Origin: Gilvimarinus agarilyticus
GTDB taxonomy: Bacteria; Pseudomonadota; Gammaproteobacteria; Pseudomonadales; Cellvibrionaceae
Reading direction: 5' to 3'
NCBI RefSeq assembly: GCF_000832015.1
Contig: NZ_JXCJ01000001.1
Location: 1,651,350 to 1,715,349 of the forward strand
Length of the DNA: 64,000 bases
Positions 53,213 to 61,080 of this stretch are shown here, one piece after another (position 1 is the first letter of the stretch; each line of letters starts with the position of its first letter). The translations under genes were made by a program, and so were the position numbers. The notes under the pieces were generated by a model that ran no database searches, was not told where the DNA came from, and saw only the letters and a list, made by a program, of their open reading frames with translations.

Positions 53213-54399
53213 GGCGTTGCTCCTGTGTTGTTAAACACTTGCTCGATGTTATTCAGGCTTACACCAAGTACTTGCCGGGCAATGGTATCCAGTGATTCCC
53301 GGGGGCCTTGTAGGTGCACTGTGGTTTGCGTGTGTTGTAACGATTCACCGGGGGCGAGCTCACGAGTGTGGGATGAAGATTCCAGCTCATAAAAAGGGCC
53401 AAAGGGGCCAAAGCCGTCCACTACGCCATCGTTGAATACATTGATGACATCCCCATCATACGGGTCGGGCTTGGGTGTCCATACCGAGTTAACGTACACG
53501 CCTTGCTCGGGGGTAAAGCTAAAGTGCACCAAGGTGAGTAGCTCGCGCTCGGCATCCCAGGCGCCCATAACTGGCTGGGTGTTTTGCGGCGGGATGCCAA
53601 TTTTGTTCATATATTTCCCATCAGCGTTGTAAAACCCATGCTGACCGATAATTTTACTGTGGCTGGGCAGGTTGGGTGAGAAGTACTCCACCATTTCATC
53701 GAGTTGGCCTTTTAAGGGCATGACCACGGTGTTGCTGTCCCCCGGCTCCAGCGCCGTTAAATGCCATAAGCTAAGCAGCCCCGTGGTTTTTTGCCAAGGG
53801 GTGTCGGCACTGTTGGTAAACTCCGAGCGAACGCTAAAGCCCACCGATTGCAGCTTGCCGGGCAGCTCTATCTGAAATAAACCATTGATGCCGCTGTTAT
53901 CAAGCAACTCGATGGTGCGGGTCACTTCGATATCAAACGTGGTGTTGCTGTAGTTGGTTAAGCTGAACGAGCGTTTAAAGACCGCTTGAGTATCACTGAG
54001 TGATACCAGTGGGTAGGCTTGTGTGGTCATTGCCGGCGGGTAACTGATGTTATCGCTGATTTGCTCGACGCCTGGTGTAAACAGTAGCGAGAACTTGCCG
54101 GTTTCGGGGCCAAAGCTCAAGCGGTCGGCGCCGCCCATAGGGCGGTTTGGGGTAAGCTCGCCCTCGGCTAAATACTCGCGGTTTACCCAGCCTCGGCTTT
54201 GCCCTTGGGCGCCATTTAACGTGCTTACCATTACCCGGCCCTGTAGCTCGCCCAAAATGGCAACCCGGCTCTCGCCTTGTGCTAGCACCAGCGGATTAAA
54301 GTGCCGCTGCATTAATGCGACATCGTCGGCAAAGGTGGCGGCGTGGCTGGTGATCGCACTCATTAAACATACTCCGGTCAGTAGGGCGAGGTAGTTCAT
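53209..54399 (-). CDS. Secreted DUF6786-like protein of unknown function
   Basis: 396 aa. Signal peptide to about residue 20 (ITSHAA), so periplasmic or secreted. A mostly beta protein; GPFGPFYELESSS and LAPGESLQHTQTTVHLQG near the C-terminus recall DUF6786/DUF4380 proteins, thought to have a galactose-mutarotase-like beta-sandwich. No catalytic residues can be named. It overlaps IclR upstream (TAATG) and the SDR downstream (ATGA), so the three are one coupled operon. It could bind or epimerise the sugar handled by the divergent operon. Confidence 0.6.
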   Translation of the reverse strand: MNYLALLTGVCLMSAITSHAATFADDVALMQRHFNPLVLAQGESRVAILGELQGRVMVSTLNGAQGQSRGWVNREYLAEGELTPNRPMGGADRLSFGPETGKFSLLFTPGVEQISDNISYPPAMTTQAYPLVSLSDTQAVFKRSFSLTNYSNTTFDIEVTRTIELLDNSGINGLFQIELPGKLQSVGFSVRSEFTNSADTPWQKTTGLLSLWHLTALEPGDSNTVVMPLKGQLDEMVEYFSPNLPSHSKIIGQHGFYNADGKYMNKIGIPPQNTQPVMGAWDAERELLTLVHFSFTPEQGVYVNSVWTPKPDPYDGDVINVFNDGVVDGFGPFGPFYELESSSHTRELAPGESLQHTQTTVHLQGPRESLDTIARQVLGVSLNNIEQVFNNTGATP

Positions 54400-55181
54400 T
54401 ATTCTATTCCTATGCGCTGATTAATCTTGGCGGCGGTGTGAGTCAGTGCTTGCAAGATGGTAGCTTGATCGTGGCTTTGCCCCAGGCTGGTTGTGAGCGA
54501 CGACACTGCCACCGCCGCCATTAAACCCGAGGCGGCGGTGCCCACAAAAGCGGCGCAGTCGGTTACGCCAATGGTTATTTCACTAGCGGCGCTGTGGTGG
54601 CCCTGTTGTTGTATTTCGTTCAGTTGTTGTTTGGCGATATCTTTCTCTTTCACGGTTAGCTGATTAAAACGCGCGTCCATCAACAGTAGCCGCTCTTGCT
54701 CCTCGGCTTCGTAGTTGGCCAGCAGAACCCGGCCAGAGGTGGTCGTAAATAACGGGAATAAGGTGCCCTCAGAGATAGACAGCGATACCGGGTCGGGGCT
54801 CTTGACCTGACTGACCACCATGAGCTGGCCGTTGTGGGGCACGCTTAAGTGGCACGCCTGGCCGATACTTTCGGCAAGTTCCTGCAGAGGGATGCGAGCG
54901 GCATTGGTGAGCTGTTCGATGGGAGAGTGCGTGTGTGCCAGCGCGTAAAGCTTAAGCGAGAGCCGGTATTTGCCCGACACTTCGTCGCGGTTTAAGTAGC
55001 CGCGAGCTTCCAGGTTCACCAGTATACGGTAGATTTCACTGGGACTGCGTGCAAGGGCTGCCGCGATCTCAGTTTGCGAGCGCGCCGCCGATTCAGCCGA
55101 AAGATACTCGATGATGTCCAGGCCTTTGTCCAGTGCGGGGGCCGAGTACTTTTTGGTTTTATCCATAAGTGGTTGATTCAT
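54399..55181 (-). CDS. IclR family transcriptional regulator
   Basis: 260 aa. Winged HTH at about 15-75 (AAALARSPSEIYRILVNLEARGYL) and the IclR effector domain after about 85 (GQACHLSVPHNGQLMVVSQ, DCAAFVGTAASGLMAAVAVSS). Divergent from the solute-binding-protein/CoA-transferase operon, as is usual for IclR regulators and their targets; the ligand is likely a small acid. The start could also be the ATG five codons further in. An ATTGT-type operator is also in the shared promoter region, so two regulators may act there. Confidence 0.88.
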   Translation of the reverse strand: MNQPLMDKTKKYSAPALDKGLDIIEYLSAESAARSQTEIAAALARSPSEIYRILVNLEARGYLNRDEVSGKYRLSLKLYALAHTHSPIEQLTNAARIPLQELAESIGQACHLSVPHNGQLMVVSQVKSPDPVSLSISEGTLFPLFTTTSGRVLLANYEAEEQERLLLMDARFNQLTVKEKDIAKQQLNEIQQQGHHSAASEITIGVTDCAAFVGTAASGLMAAVAVSSLTTSLGQSHDQATILQALTHTAAKINQRIGIE

Positions 55182-55301
55182 AATTGTTTATTCGATGTGT
55201 GCGGTTTAAGCCGCCGGCGCCCCGTAGAAAGCAGAGTTTTAATGTGTAAAAAAACACCCCTATGAGGTGCTACGTCAAACTCAATGTATTGTATAAAGGC
55301 T

Positions 55302-55320
55302 ATTGTTTACAATATACACT
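55302..55320 (+). promoter_or_regulatory. GntR-type operator upstream of the solute-binding-protein operon
   Basis: ATTGT-TT-ACAAT (perfect, 55302-55313) followed by AT-ACACT, a near third half-site; a partial copy ATTGTATAA is at about 55288. It lies 60 bases before the operon start and links this operon to the agar regulon. Confidence 0.65.
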
Positions 55321-55373
55321 TAATTTATAGTGGAACAATAAATTTATATATAAATGTTCCCCTAGGTGTTTTT

Positions 55374-56534
55374 ATGAGTTCATCGATCATTGAATTAAAA
55401 GGTATTACCTGGAACCACACGCGTGGCTTTGTGCCTATGGCGGCCACTGCTCAGCGCTTTGAGGAGCTGAATCCGGGTGTGCGCATCAGCTGGGATAAGC
55501 GCTCGTTGCAGGCCTTTGCCGACGAGCCTATCGATCAGTTGGCCAAACACTACGACTTGCTGGTGATCGATCACCCCTGGTCGGGCTTTGCCGCGCGCAC
55601 CGGGGTAACCGTCGCGCTGGATGATTGGCTGCCGGCCGATTTTATGGCTGATCAAAAAGCCAACAGCGTAGGGCACTCTCACGAGAGCTATAGCTTTGAT
55701 GGTAAGCAGTGGGCACTGGCTATCGATGCTGCTACACCCGTAGCGTCGGCCCGTATGGATCTGCTCGCCGAGTTAGGGGAAAAAGTACCCGATACCTGGG
55801 ATGAATTATTGGCGTTGGCCAAGCGCGGCAAAGTGTTGGTGCCGTCGATTCCGCAAGACACCCTAATGAACTTTTACATGCTCTGCTCGACCATGGGTGA
55901 AGATCCCTGCGTGCGCGAAGATGAGGTTGTTAGTGAAGCGATGGGGATTAAAGCGTTACAGATGTTGCGCGAGCTGTCGGTGCTCTTGCCGCGTGAGTGT
56001 TTTGATTGGAACCCCATCCAAATCTATGAGGCGATGAGCAGCATCGATGACTACGCTTACTGCCCCTTTGCCTATGGTTACTCTAATTATGCCAAGCCCG
56101 GCTATGCCAAGGGTTTGCTTAAGTTTGGCGATATGGTGAGTTTGCCTGGTACCGACCGCTGCCGCACCACCCTAGGTGGTACTGGTCTGGCTATTTCGGG
56201 TAGCTCGCCCAATAAAGAAATCGCTGCGCGTTATGCCCAGTTTGTTGCCAATGAAGCCATGCAGTCGGGCCAGTTTGTGGCGTTCGGCGGTCAGCCCGGT
56301 CACCGCAAAGCCTGGCTCGCGGATTACCCCAATAGCACCACCGACAACTATTTTAAAGACACACTGCCGGCGTTGGACCGCGCCTTTTTACGGCCGCGCT
56401 ATCACGGTCATATGTTTTTTCAGGATAACTCGGGTGCACCGATTCGCGAGTACCTGATGAATGGCGGCGACGAAAAACAATTACTGACTAAGCTCAACCA
56501 ACTTTACATGCAATCTAAGAGCCAGAACCCATGA
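55374..56534 (+). CDS. Solute-binding-protein-like protein without signal peptide
   Basis: 386 aa. Resembles family 1 sugar-binding proteins of ABC transporters ([18 protein letters not shown] near the start, [40 protein letters not shown]), but starts directly with [10 protein letters not shown], with no signal peptide or lipobox. The ATG at 55374 has AGGTG upstream; an ATG 30 codons earlier lacks a ribosome site, runs over the operator and would not give a normal signal either. No ABC permease or ATPase gene is near. The stop overlaps the CoA-transferase start (ATGA). It may work in the cytoplasm as a substrate-binding partner or sensor of the pathway; this is inference. Confidence 0.75.
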   Translation: MSSSIIELKGITWNHTRGFVPMAATAQRFEELNPGVRISWDKRSLQAFADEPIDQLAKHYDLLVIDHPWSGFAARTGVTVALDDWLPADFMADQKANSVGHSHESYSFDGKQWALAIDAATPVASARMDLLAELGEKVPDTWDELLALAKRGKVLVPSIPQDTLMNFYMLCSTMGEDPCVREDEVVSEAMGIKALQMLRELSVLLPRECFDWNPIQIYEAMSSIDDYAYCPFAYGYSNYAKPGYAKGLLKFGDMVSLPGTDRCRTTLGGTGLAISGSSPNKEIAARYAQFVANEAMQSGQFVAFGGQPGHRKAWLADYPNSTTDNYFKDTLPALDRAFLRPRYHGHMFFQDNSGAPIREYLMNGGDEKQLLTKLNQLYMQSKSQNP

Positions 56535-57673
56535 GTTTACCGTTAGCCGGTGTAACCGTGCTCGAATTTAGCCAGTATTTAGCCGGCCCTTATGCGGGCT
56601 TGCGTTTGGCTGATTTGGGGGCGCGCGTTATTAAAATCGAGCGCCCCGGTAAGGGTGATGCTTGCCGTCAGCTGGCCACTAAAAATTTGTGGGCCGATGG
56701 CGACAGTGTGTTGTTTCATACCATCAACCGCAATAAAGAAAGCTTTGCGGCCAATCTTAAAGATCCGGCTGATGTTGCCACGGTAAAAAAGCTGATCGCT
56801 CAGGCGGACGTGATTACCCATAACTTTCGCCCCGGCATTATGCAGCGTTTAGGGCTGGACTATAAATCGGTAAAAGCCGTAAACCCCGAGCTTATTTACG
56901 GTGAGGTGAGTGGCTATGGAGATACCGGCCCCTGGAAAGACAAACCTGGTCAGGATTTGCTGGCGCAATCCGTGTCGGGCCTGGCCTGGGTGACCGGTAA
57001 CGGTGATCAGCCGCCCACGCCGTTTGGTATCGCCGTGGCCGATATGCTCTGTGGTACTCATTTGGCTCAGGGTTTACTTGCGGCACTGGTGCGTAAAAAG
57101 CGCTTTGGGGTAGGGGCTAAAGTCAATGTCAGCTTGCTGGAATCTATTTTGGATTTTCAGTTTGAAGGCTTAACCGCCTATTTAAACTCCGATAACGAAT
57201 TACCCGAGCGCAGCCAAATTGCCAACGGCCACCCGTACGTGGGCGCGCCCTACGGTATTTACGCCACCGCCAATGGCCACATTGCTATATCCATGGGAGA
57301 GTTAAAAACCCTTTGCGATGCGATTGGGCTTTCAGGGTTAGAGGGTTTTTACGGTGTCGATGCGCAGTTTTTTGAGCGCGATAAGATTAAGGCCACCTTG
57401 CAAAAACACTTAAAAAACCGCACCAGTGGCGAGTGGTTGCAAATGCTGGAGCAGGGCAGGTATTGGTGCTCTGAGGTGCTCGATTACGAGGCTCTAACGC
57501 ACCATGAGGCGTACCAACTGCTGGGTATGGAGCAAACCTTACAACGCAATGGTGCCAGTCTAACAACCACGCGTTGCCCCATTCGCTACAACGGCGAGCG
57601 CATTTACAGCGATAAAGCGGCGCCGAACGTGGGCGCCGATAATGAGCGGATTCAACAGGAGTTTGCGCTGTGA
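56531..57673 (+). CDS. Class III CoA-transferase (CaiB/BaiF family), subunit or paralogue 1
   Basis: 380 aa. N-terminal [31 protein letters not shown], then [12 protein letters not shown]. The catalytic Asp is D171 in [11 protein letters not shown], matching Asp169 of formyl-CoA transferase. Moves CoA between carboxylic acids via an enzyme-bound anhydride. It overlaps the binding-protein gene and the next paralogue (GTGA) by four bases each, so the two CoA-transferases may form a heteromer, as known for benzylsuccinate and malate CoA-transferases. The acid substrate is unknown; a sugar-derived acid made by the aldehyde dehydrogenase of this operon is a guess. Confidence 0.85.
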   Translation: MSLPLAGVTVLEFSQYLAGPYAGLRLADLGARVIKIERPGKGDACRQLATKNLWADGDSVLFHTINRNKESFAANLKDPADVATVKKLIAQADVITHNFRPGIMQRLGLDYKSVKAVNPELIYGEVSGYGDTGPWKDKPGQDLLAQSVSGLAWVTGNGDQPPTPFGIAVADMLCGTHLAQGLLAALVRKKRFGVGAKVNVSLLESILDFQFEGLTAYLNSDNELPERSQIANGHPYVGAPYGIYATANGHIAISMGELKTLCDAIGLSGLEGFYGVDAQFFERDKIKATLQKHLKNRTSGEWLQMLEQGRYWCSEVLDYEALTHHEAYQLLGMEQTLQRNGASLTTTRCPIRYNGERIYSDKAAPNVGADNERIQQEFAL

Positions 57674-58824
57674 TTAAACCCCTGCAGGATATTACCGTAC
57701 TGGATTTTACCCAGTTTTTGTCGGGCCCCTCGGCCAGCTTGCGCTTGAGCGATTTGGGTGCACGGGTGATAAAGGTTGAGCACAAATACAAGGGCGATTT
57801 ATGCCGGAGCATCTACGCCTCGCATTTAAACATTGCCGGGCAGTCGGGTTTTTACCAAGGCATTAACCGCGCTAAAGAAAGCCTGGCGCTCGACTTAAAA
57901 GAGCCGGACGACTTTGCCCAGGTGAAAGCCATACTGCCCCACGCTGATATTGTGTTGCACAATTTTCGCCCCGGCGTTATGGAGCGTTTAGGCTTGGGTG
58001 TGGCCGATGTTAAAGCCATCAACCCGAATGCCATTTACGGCGAGATTACCGGCTATGGTCACGAGGGGCCCTGGCGCGATCGACCAGGGCAGGACTTACT
58101 GCTGCAAGCGCTGTCGGGGCTGGCCGGATTAAGTGGCGATGAAAGCTCGGGGCCGGTGCCCATGGGGCTCGCTATTGTCGATAACCTGGCCGGTGCGCAA
58201 TTGGTGCAAGGCGTGTTAGCAGCGCTCTACGCAGGCGAAGGCGCTTTGGTACAAGTGAGTATGTTAGAGGCAGCGCTGGATTTTCAGTTTGAACCGCTCA
58301 CGCTTTATTACCACGATGGTGAGCCGGTCGATCGCGGCCGTAAGAATGCCGCCCACGCCTTAGTCGGTGCGCCCTACGGTTTATATAAAACCCAAGACGG
58401 ATACCTGGCGCTGGCGATGGGTTCGATACCGTTTTTAGGTGAGTTATTAAATTGCCAACCGCTGCTGGCGTTTACCGATGCCGGGCGCTGGTACGCCGAG
58501 CGCGACGCCATTAAGGCGATTTTGGCCGAGCACTTACAAAACCAATGTACCGCTCATTGGTTAAGTATTTTAGAGCCGGCCGATATTTGGTGCGCCGAGG
58601 TGTTTAACTGGCAGCAGCTTATAGCCCATGAGGGGTTTGCCGTACTGGATATGGTGCAAGAGGTCACCTCTTTTGGCGGGCGCTACTTAACTACTCGCTG
58701 TCCTATTCGCCTTGACGATCAGTTACTGACCCAGCCGGAAGGCGGCCCGACGTTAGGGCAACACAATAGTGCGCTACGGGCTGAATTTACCGGCATTAAA
58801 CCAGAACGGATACATCATGATTAA
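57670..58824 (+). CDS. Class III CoA-transferase (CaiB/BaiF family), subunit or paralogue 2
   Basis: 384 aa, starting GTG inside the stop of paralogue 1. Same fold marks: [40 protein letters not shown], and catalytic D171 in [11 protein letters not shown]. Both copies carry the Asp, so neither looks like a dead subunit. The two proteins align over their full length with the same motif positions, which indicates an old tandem duplication. Its last eight bases overlap the hydratase start. A heterodimer or two activities in sequence are both possible. Confidence 0.85.
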   Translation: MIKPLQDITVLDFTQFLSGPSASLRLSDLGARVIKVEHKYKGDLCRSIYASHLNIAGQSGFYQGINRAKESLALDLKEPDDFAQVKAILPHADIVLHNFRPGVMERLGLGVADVKAINPNAIYGEITGYGHEGPWRDRPGQDLLLQALSGLAGLSGDESSGPVPMGLAIVDNLAGAQLVQGVLAALYAGEGALVQVSMLEAALDFQFEPLTLYYHDGEPVDRGRKNAAHALVGAPYGLYKTQDGYLALAMGSIPFLGELLNCQPLLAFTDAGRWYAERDAIKAILAEHLQNQCTAHWLSILEPADIWCAEVFNWQQLIAHEGFAVLDMVQEVTSFGGRYLTTRCPIRLDDQLLTQPEGGPTLGQHNSALRAEFTGIKPERIHHD

Positions 58825-59587
58825 TCTGACAAAAAATGGCCGTGTGTTAGAGCTAACGTTTAACCGCCCCCCGGCCAATGCCTACAACCTGGAGTTTATG
58901 CAAACCCTGACGCAAAAGCTGGACGAGATAGACGCCGAGCAAGAGGCGAGTGTGGTGCTGTTAACAAGCACCAGCGATAAGTTTTTTTGCGCCGGCGCCG
59001 ACATTAAAGCGTTTGCGCAAAACACCACCGAGCAAAACCATCAGCTGGTGGGCCAGGCGCGCGCCAACACCGCGCAAATGGAGGCCAGCGATAAACTGTT
59101 TATCGCCTGTATTAGCGGTCACATATTGGGCGGCGGGCTGGAGCTGGCAATGGCCTGCGACTTACGCTTCGCGGCTCACGGTGGTTATCTGTGGGGGCTG
59201 CCCGAAATCAAGCTGGGGCTTATTCCCGGCAATGGTGGTAGCCAGCGTTTGGCGCGCTTAGTAGGCATGAGCAAAGCTTTAGAGCTGTTAGCCACCGGCG
59301 ATACCTTTTCAACTCAGGAGGCGTTTGAGTTTGGGTTGGTGAATCGCTTAATGAATGTCGATGAGCTATTGCCGCAAGCACGCGAGTACGCGCAGCGCGT
59401 GGCAAAAGGCCCGGCGTTAGCGTTGGCAGCAACCAAGCACGCGGTGCGCGGCGGTGTACAAATGAGTTTAGAGAACGGCCTGGCCCTTGAGAAAAGGCTG
59501 TGCGATACCTTGTACGACACCGAGGATGCCGCCGAAGGGTTTAATGCCTTTATTGAAAAGCGCGATGCAATATTCACCGGCCGCTAA
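58817..59587 (+). CDS. Enoyl-CoA hydratase/isomerase (crotonase) family protein
   Basis: 256 aa from the ATG at 58817, which overlaps the preceding stop by eight bases. Crotonase signatures: oxyanion-hole CAGADIKAF and GHILGGGLELAMACDLRFA, and LPEIKLGLIPGNGGSQRL. The two glutamates of true hydratases are in GGGLELAM and LPEIKLG, so water addition or elimination is feasible. Together with the CoA-transferases it implies a CoA-thioester route in an otherwise sugar-degrading locus. The acyl chain is unknown. Confidence 0.87.
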   Translation: MINLTKNGRVLELTFNRPPANAYNLEFMQTLTQKLDEIDAEQEASVVLLTSTSDKFFCAGADIKAFAQNTTEQNHQLVGQARANTAQMEASDKLFIACISGHILGGGLELAMACDLRFAAHGGYLWGLPEIKLGLIPGNGGSQRLARLVGMSKALELLATGDTFSTQEAFEFGLVNRLMNVDELLPQAREYAQRVAKGPALALAATKHAVRGGVQMSLENGLALEKRLCDTLYDTEDAAEGFNAFIEKRDAIFTGR

Positions 59588-59617
59588 CCAGCGCCTAACC
59601 GATGTGAGGACATAATA

Positions 59618-61069
59618 ATGGCAACATCACTGACACATTACCCCTGCTACATTCACGGCCAATGGGTAAATGCCAGCAATGGTGCAACCTTTGAGGTGGT
59701 CAACCCCGCTAACGAGCAGCCGTGGGCCACTGTGCCCGATTGCACCGATGCCGATGCCGAAAAAGCCCTGCAAAGCGCGCGCGAGGCGCAGCCTGCCTGG
59801 CAAGCGTTGCCGCCAATTCAGCGGGCGCACTACTTATTTAAGTTGGTGGATGCACTAAAAGAAAAGCGCGATCATTTTGCCAAGCTGTTGGTGATTGAGC
59901 AGGGTAAAACCTTGCCCGAGGCCTATGGCGAGTTTGACGATACACTTAACTATATTACCTACGCTGCCGAGGCGGCGCGCCGTATCGAAGGCAATATTTT
60001 TCCCTCAGACAACCCCAACGAACAGCTGTGGATTCAAAAGGTGCCCTACGGCGTTACCCTCGGTCTGTGCGCCTATAACTTTCCTCTGGCACTGATTGGG
60101 CGCAAAGTTGGCCCAGCGTTGGTAACCGGCAATACCATGGTCCTTAAAGCCCACGAGGCAACTCCGGTAACCGCCTCGGAGTTTTGCAAAGTGGTGGATG
60201 AAGTAGGTTTTCCGCCGGGGGTAATTAATCTGGTGAGCGGTGCCGGTATCGCTGTTAGCTCGTATTTGGTGTCCAACCCGTTAACCCGATTGGTATCGCT
60301 TACCGGTAGCACGCGGGCAGGGCAAGCCATTTATAAATCGTCGGCCGACAACGTTTCAGGTTTGGTATTGGAGCTGGGCGGCAAAGCCACCTTTATTGTG
60401 CTGGAAGATGCCGATTTAGATCGCGCCGTCGAGGCAGCTGTGATCTCGCGCTACGCTAACTGTGGGCAGGTGTGCATCTGTGCTGAGCTGGTGCTGGTGC
60501 AGGAGAGTATTGCCCAAGAGTTTACTCGTCGCGTGGTCGAGCGGGTTAAAAAACTCACCTACGGCGATCCGGCGACCGACGTCAACATGGGCCCCAGTGT
60601 GACAGGCGAGAGTATTAGTCGGGTAGAGGCGATGGTGAACGACAGTGTCGCCATGGGTGCCAAAATTGAAGTAGGTGGCAAACGCCCTGCGGGTAAAGCT
60701 TTTGAAAAAGGTTTTTGGTATGAGCCCACGGTGCTGAGCAACGTCAGCGCCGATATGCCGCTGGCAGAAGATGAAATTTTTGGTCCCGTATTGCCGATCA
60801 TCTCGGTCAAGGGCTACCAGGAGGCGCTGCAGATCAGCAATAGTCGAGAAGAAGGGCTCTCGGCGTATATTTTCAGCAAAGACATCCCCACCGTCATGCA
60901 CGCGATTAATCACATGGAGGTGGGCACCGTGTTTGTGAACCGTCAAATTGTCGGTTACATCCAGGGTTACCACTCGGGCCATAAGCGCAGCGGCACCGGC
61001 GGTGAAGACGGCGTTTACGGTATCGAAAACTACCTGCAAAAACGCGCCGTTTATTTTAACTACGATTAA
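59618..61069 (+). CDS. AldA-like aldehyde dehydrogenase (second paralogue)
   Basis: 483 aa. Catalytic Glu in LELGGKATF and Cys in [19 protein letters not shown] for NAD. A clear paralogue of the AHG dehydrogenase at 8509 (similar [28 protein letters not shown] end). AGGA lies before the ATG. It belongs to the CoA-transferase operon, so it likely makes the acid that is then CoA-activated; lactaldehyde, glycolaldehyde or an aldose are possible substrates. Confidence 0.87.
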   Translation: MATSLTHYPCYIHGQWVNASNGATFEVVNPANEQPWATVPDCTDADAEKALQSAREAQPAWQALPPIQRAHYLFKLVDALKEKRDHFAKLLVIEQGKTLPEAYGEFDDTLNYITYAAEAARRIEGNIFPSDNPNEQLWIQKVPYGVTLGLCAYNFPLALIGRKVGPALVTGNTMVLKAHEATPVTASEFCKVVDEVGFPPGVINLVSGAGIAVSSYLVSNPLTRLVSLTGSTRAGQAIYKSSADNVSGLVLELGGKATFIVLEDADLDRAVEAAVISRYANCGQVCICAELVLVQESIAQEFTRRVVERVKKLTYGDPATDVNMGPSVTGESISRVEAMVNDSVAMGAKIEVGGKRPAGKAFEKGFWYEPTVLSNVSADMPLAEDEIFGPVLPIISVKGYQEALQISNSREEGLSAYIFSKDIPTVMHAINHMEVGTVFVNRQIVGYIQGYHSGHKRSGTGGEDGVYGIENYLQKRAVYFNYD

Positions 61070-61080
61070 CTGAGGTCACT

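Noticed and set aside
55284..55373. An earlier ATG adding 30 residues to the solute-binding-like protein that might be a signal peptide.
   Set aside because: No ribosome-binding site, overlaps the operator, and the segment has no clear basic start or cleavage site. The ATG at 55374 has AGGTG.
56531..58824. Both CoA-transferases seem to lack the Asp in the VDVSLLE-like segment (VNVSLLE and VQVSMLE).
   Set aside because: That segment is not catalytic. Aligned with formyl-CoA transferase from memory, the catalytic Asp169 corresponds to D171 in both proteins (AVADML and AIVDNL), so both look active.
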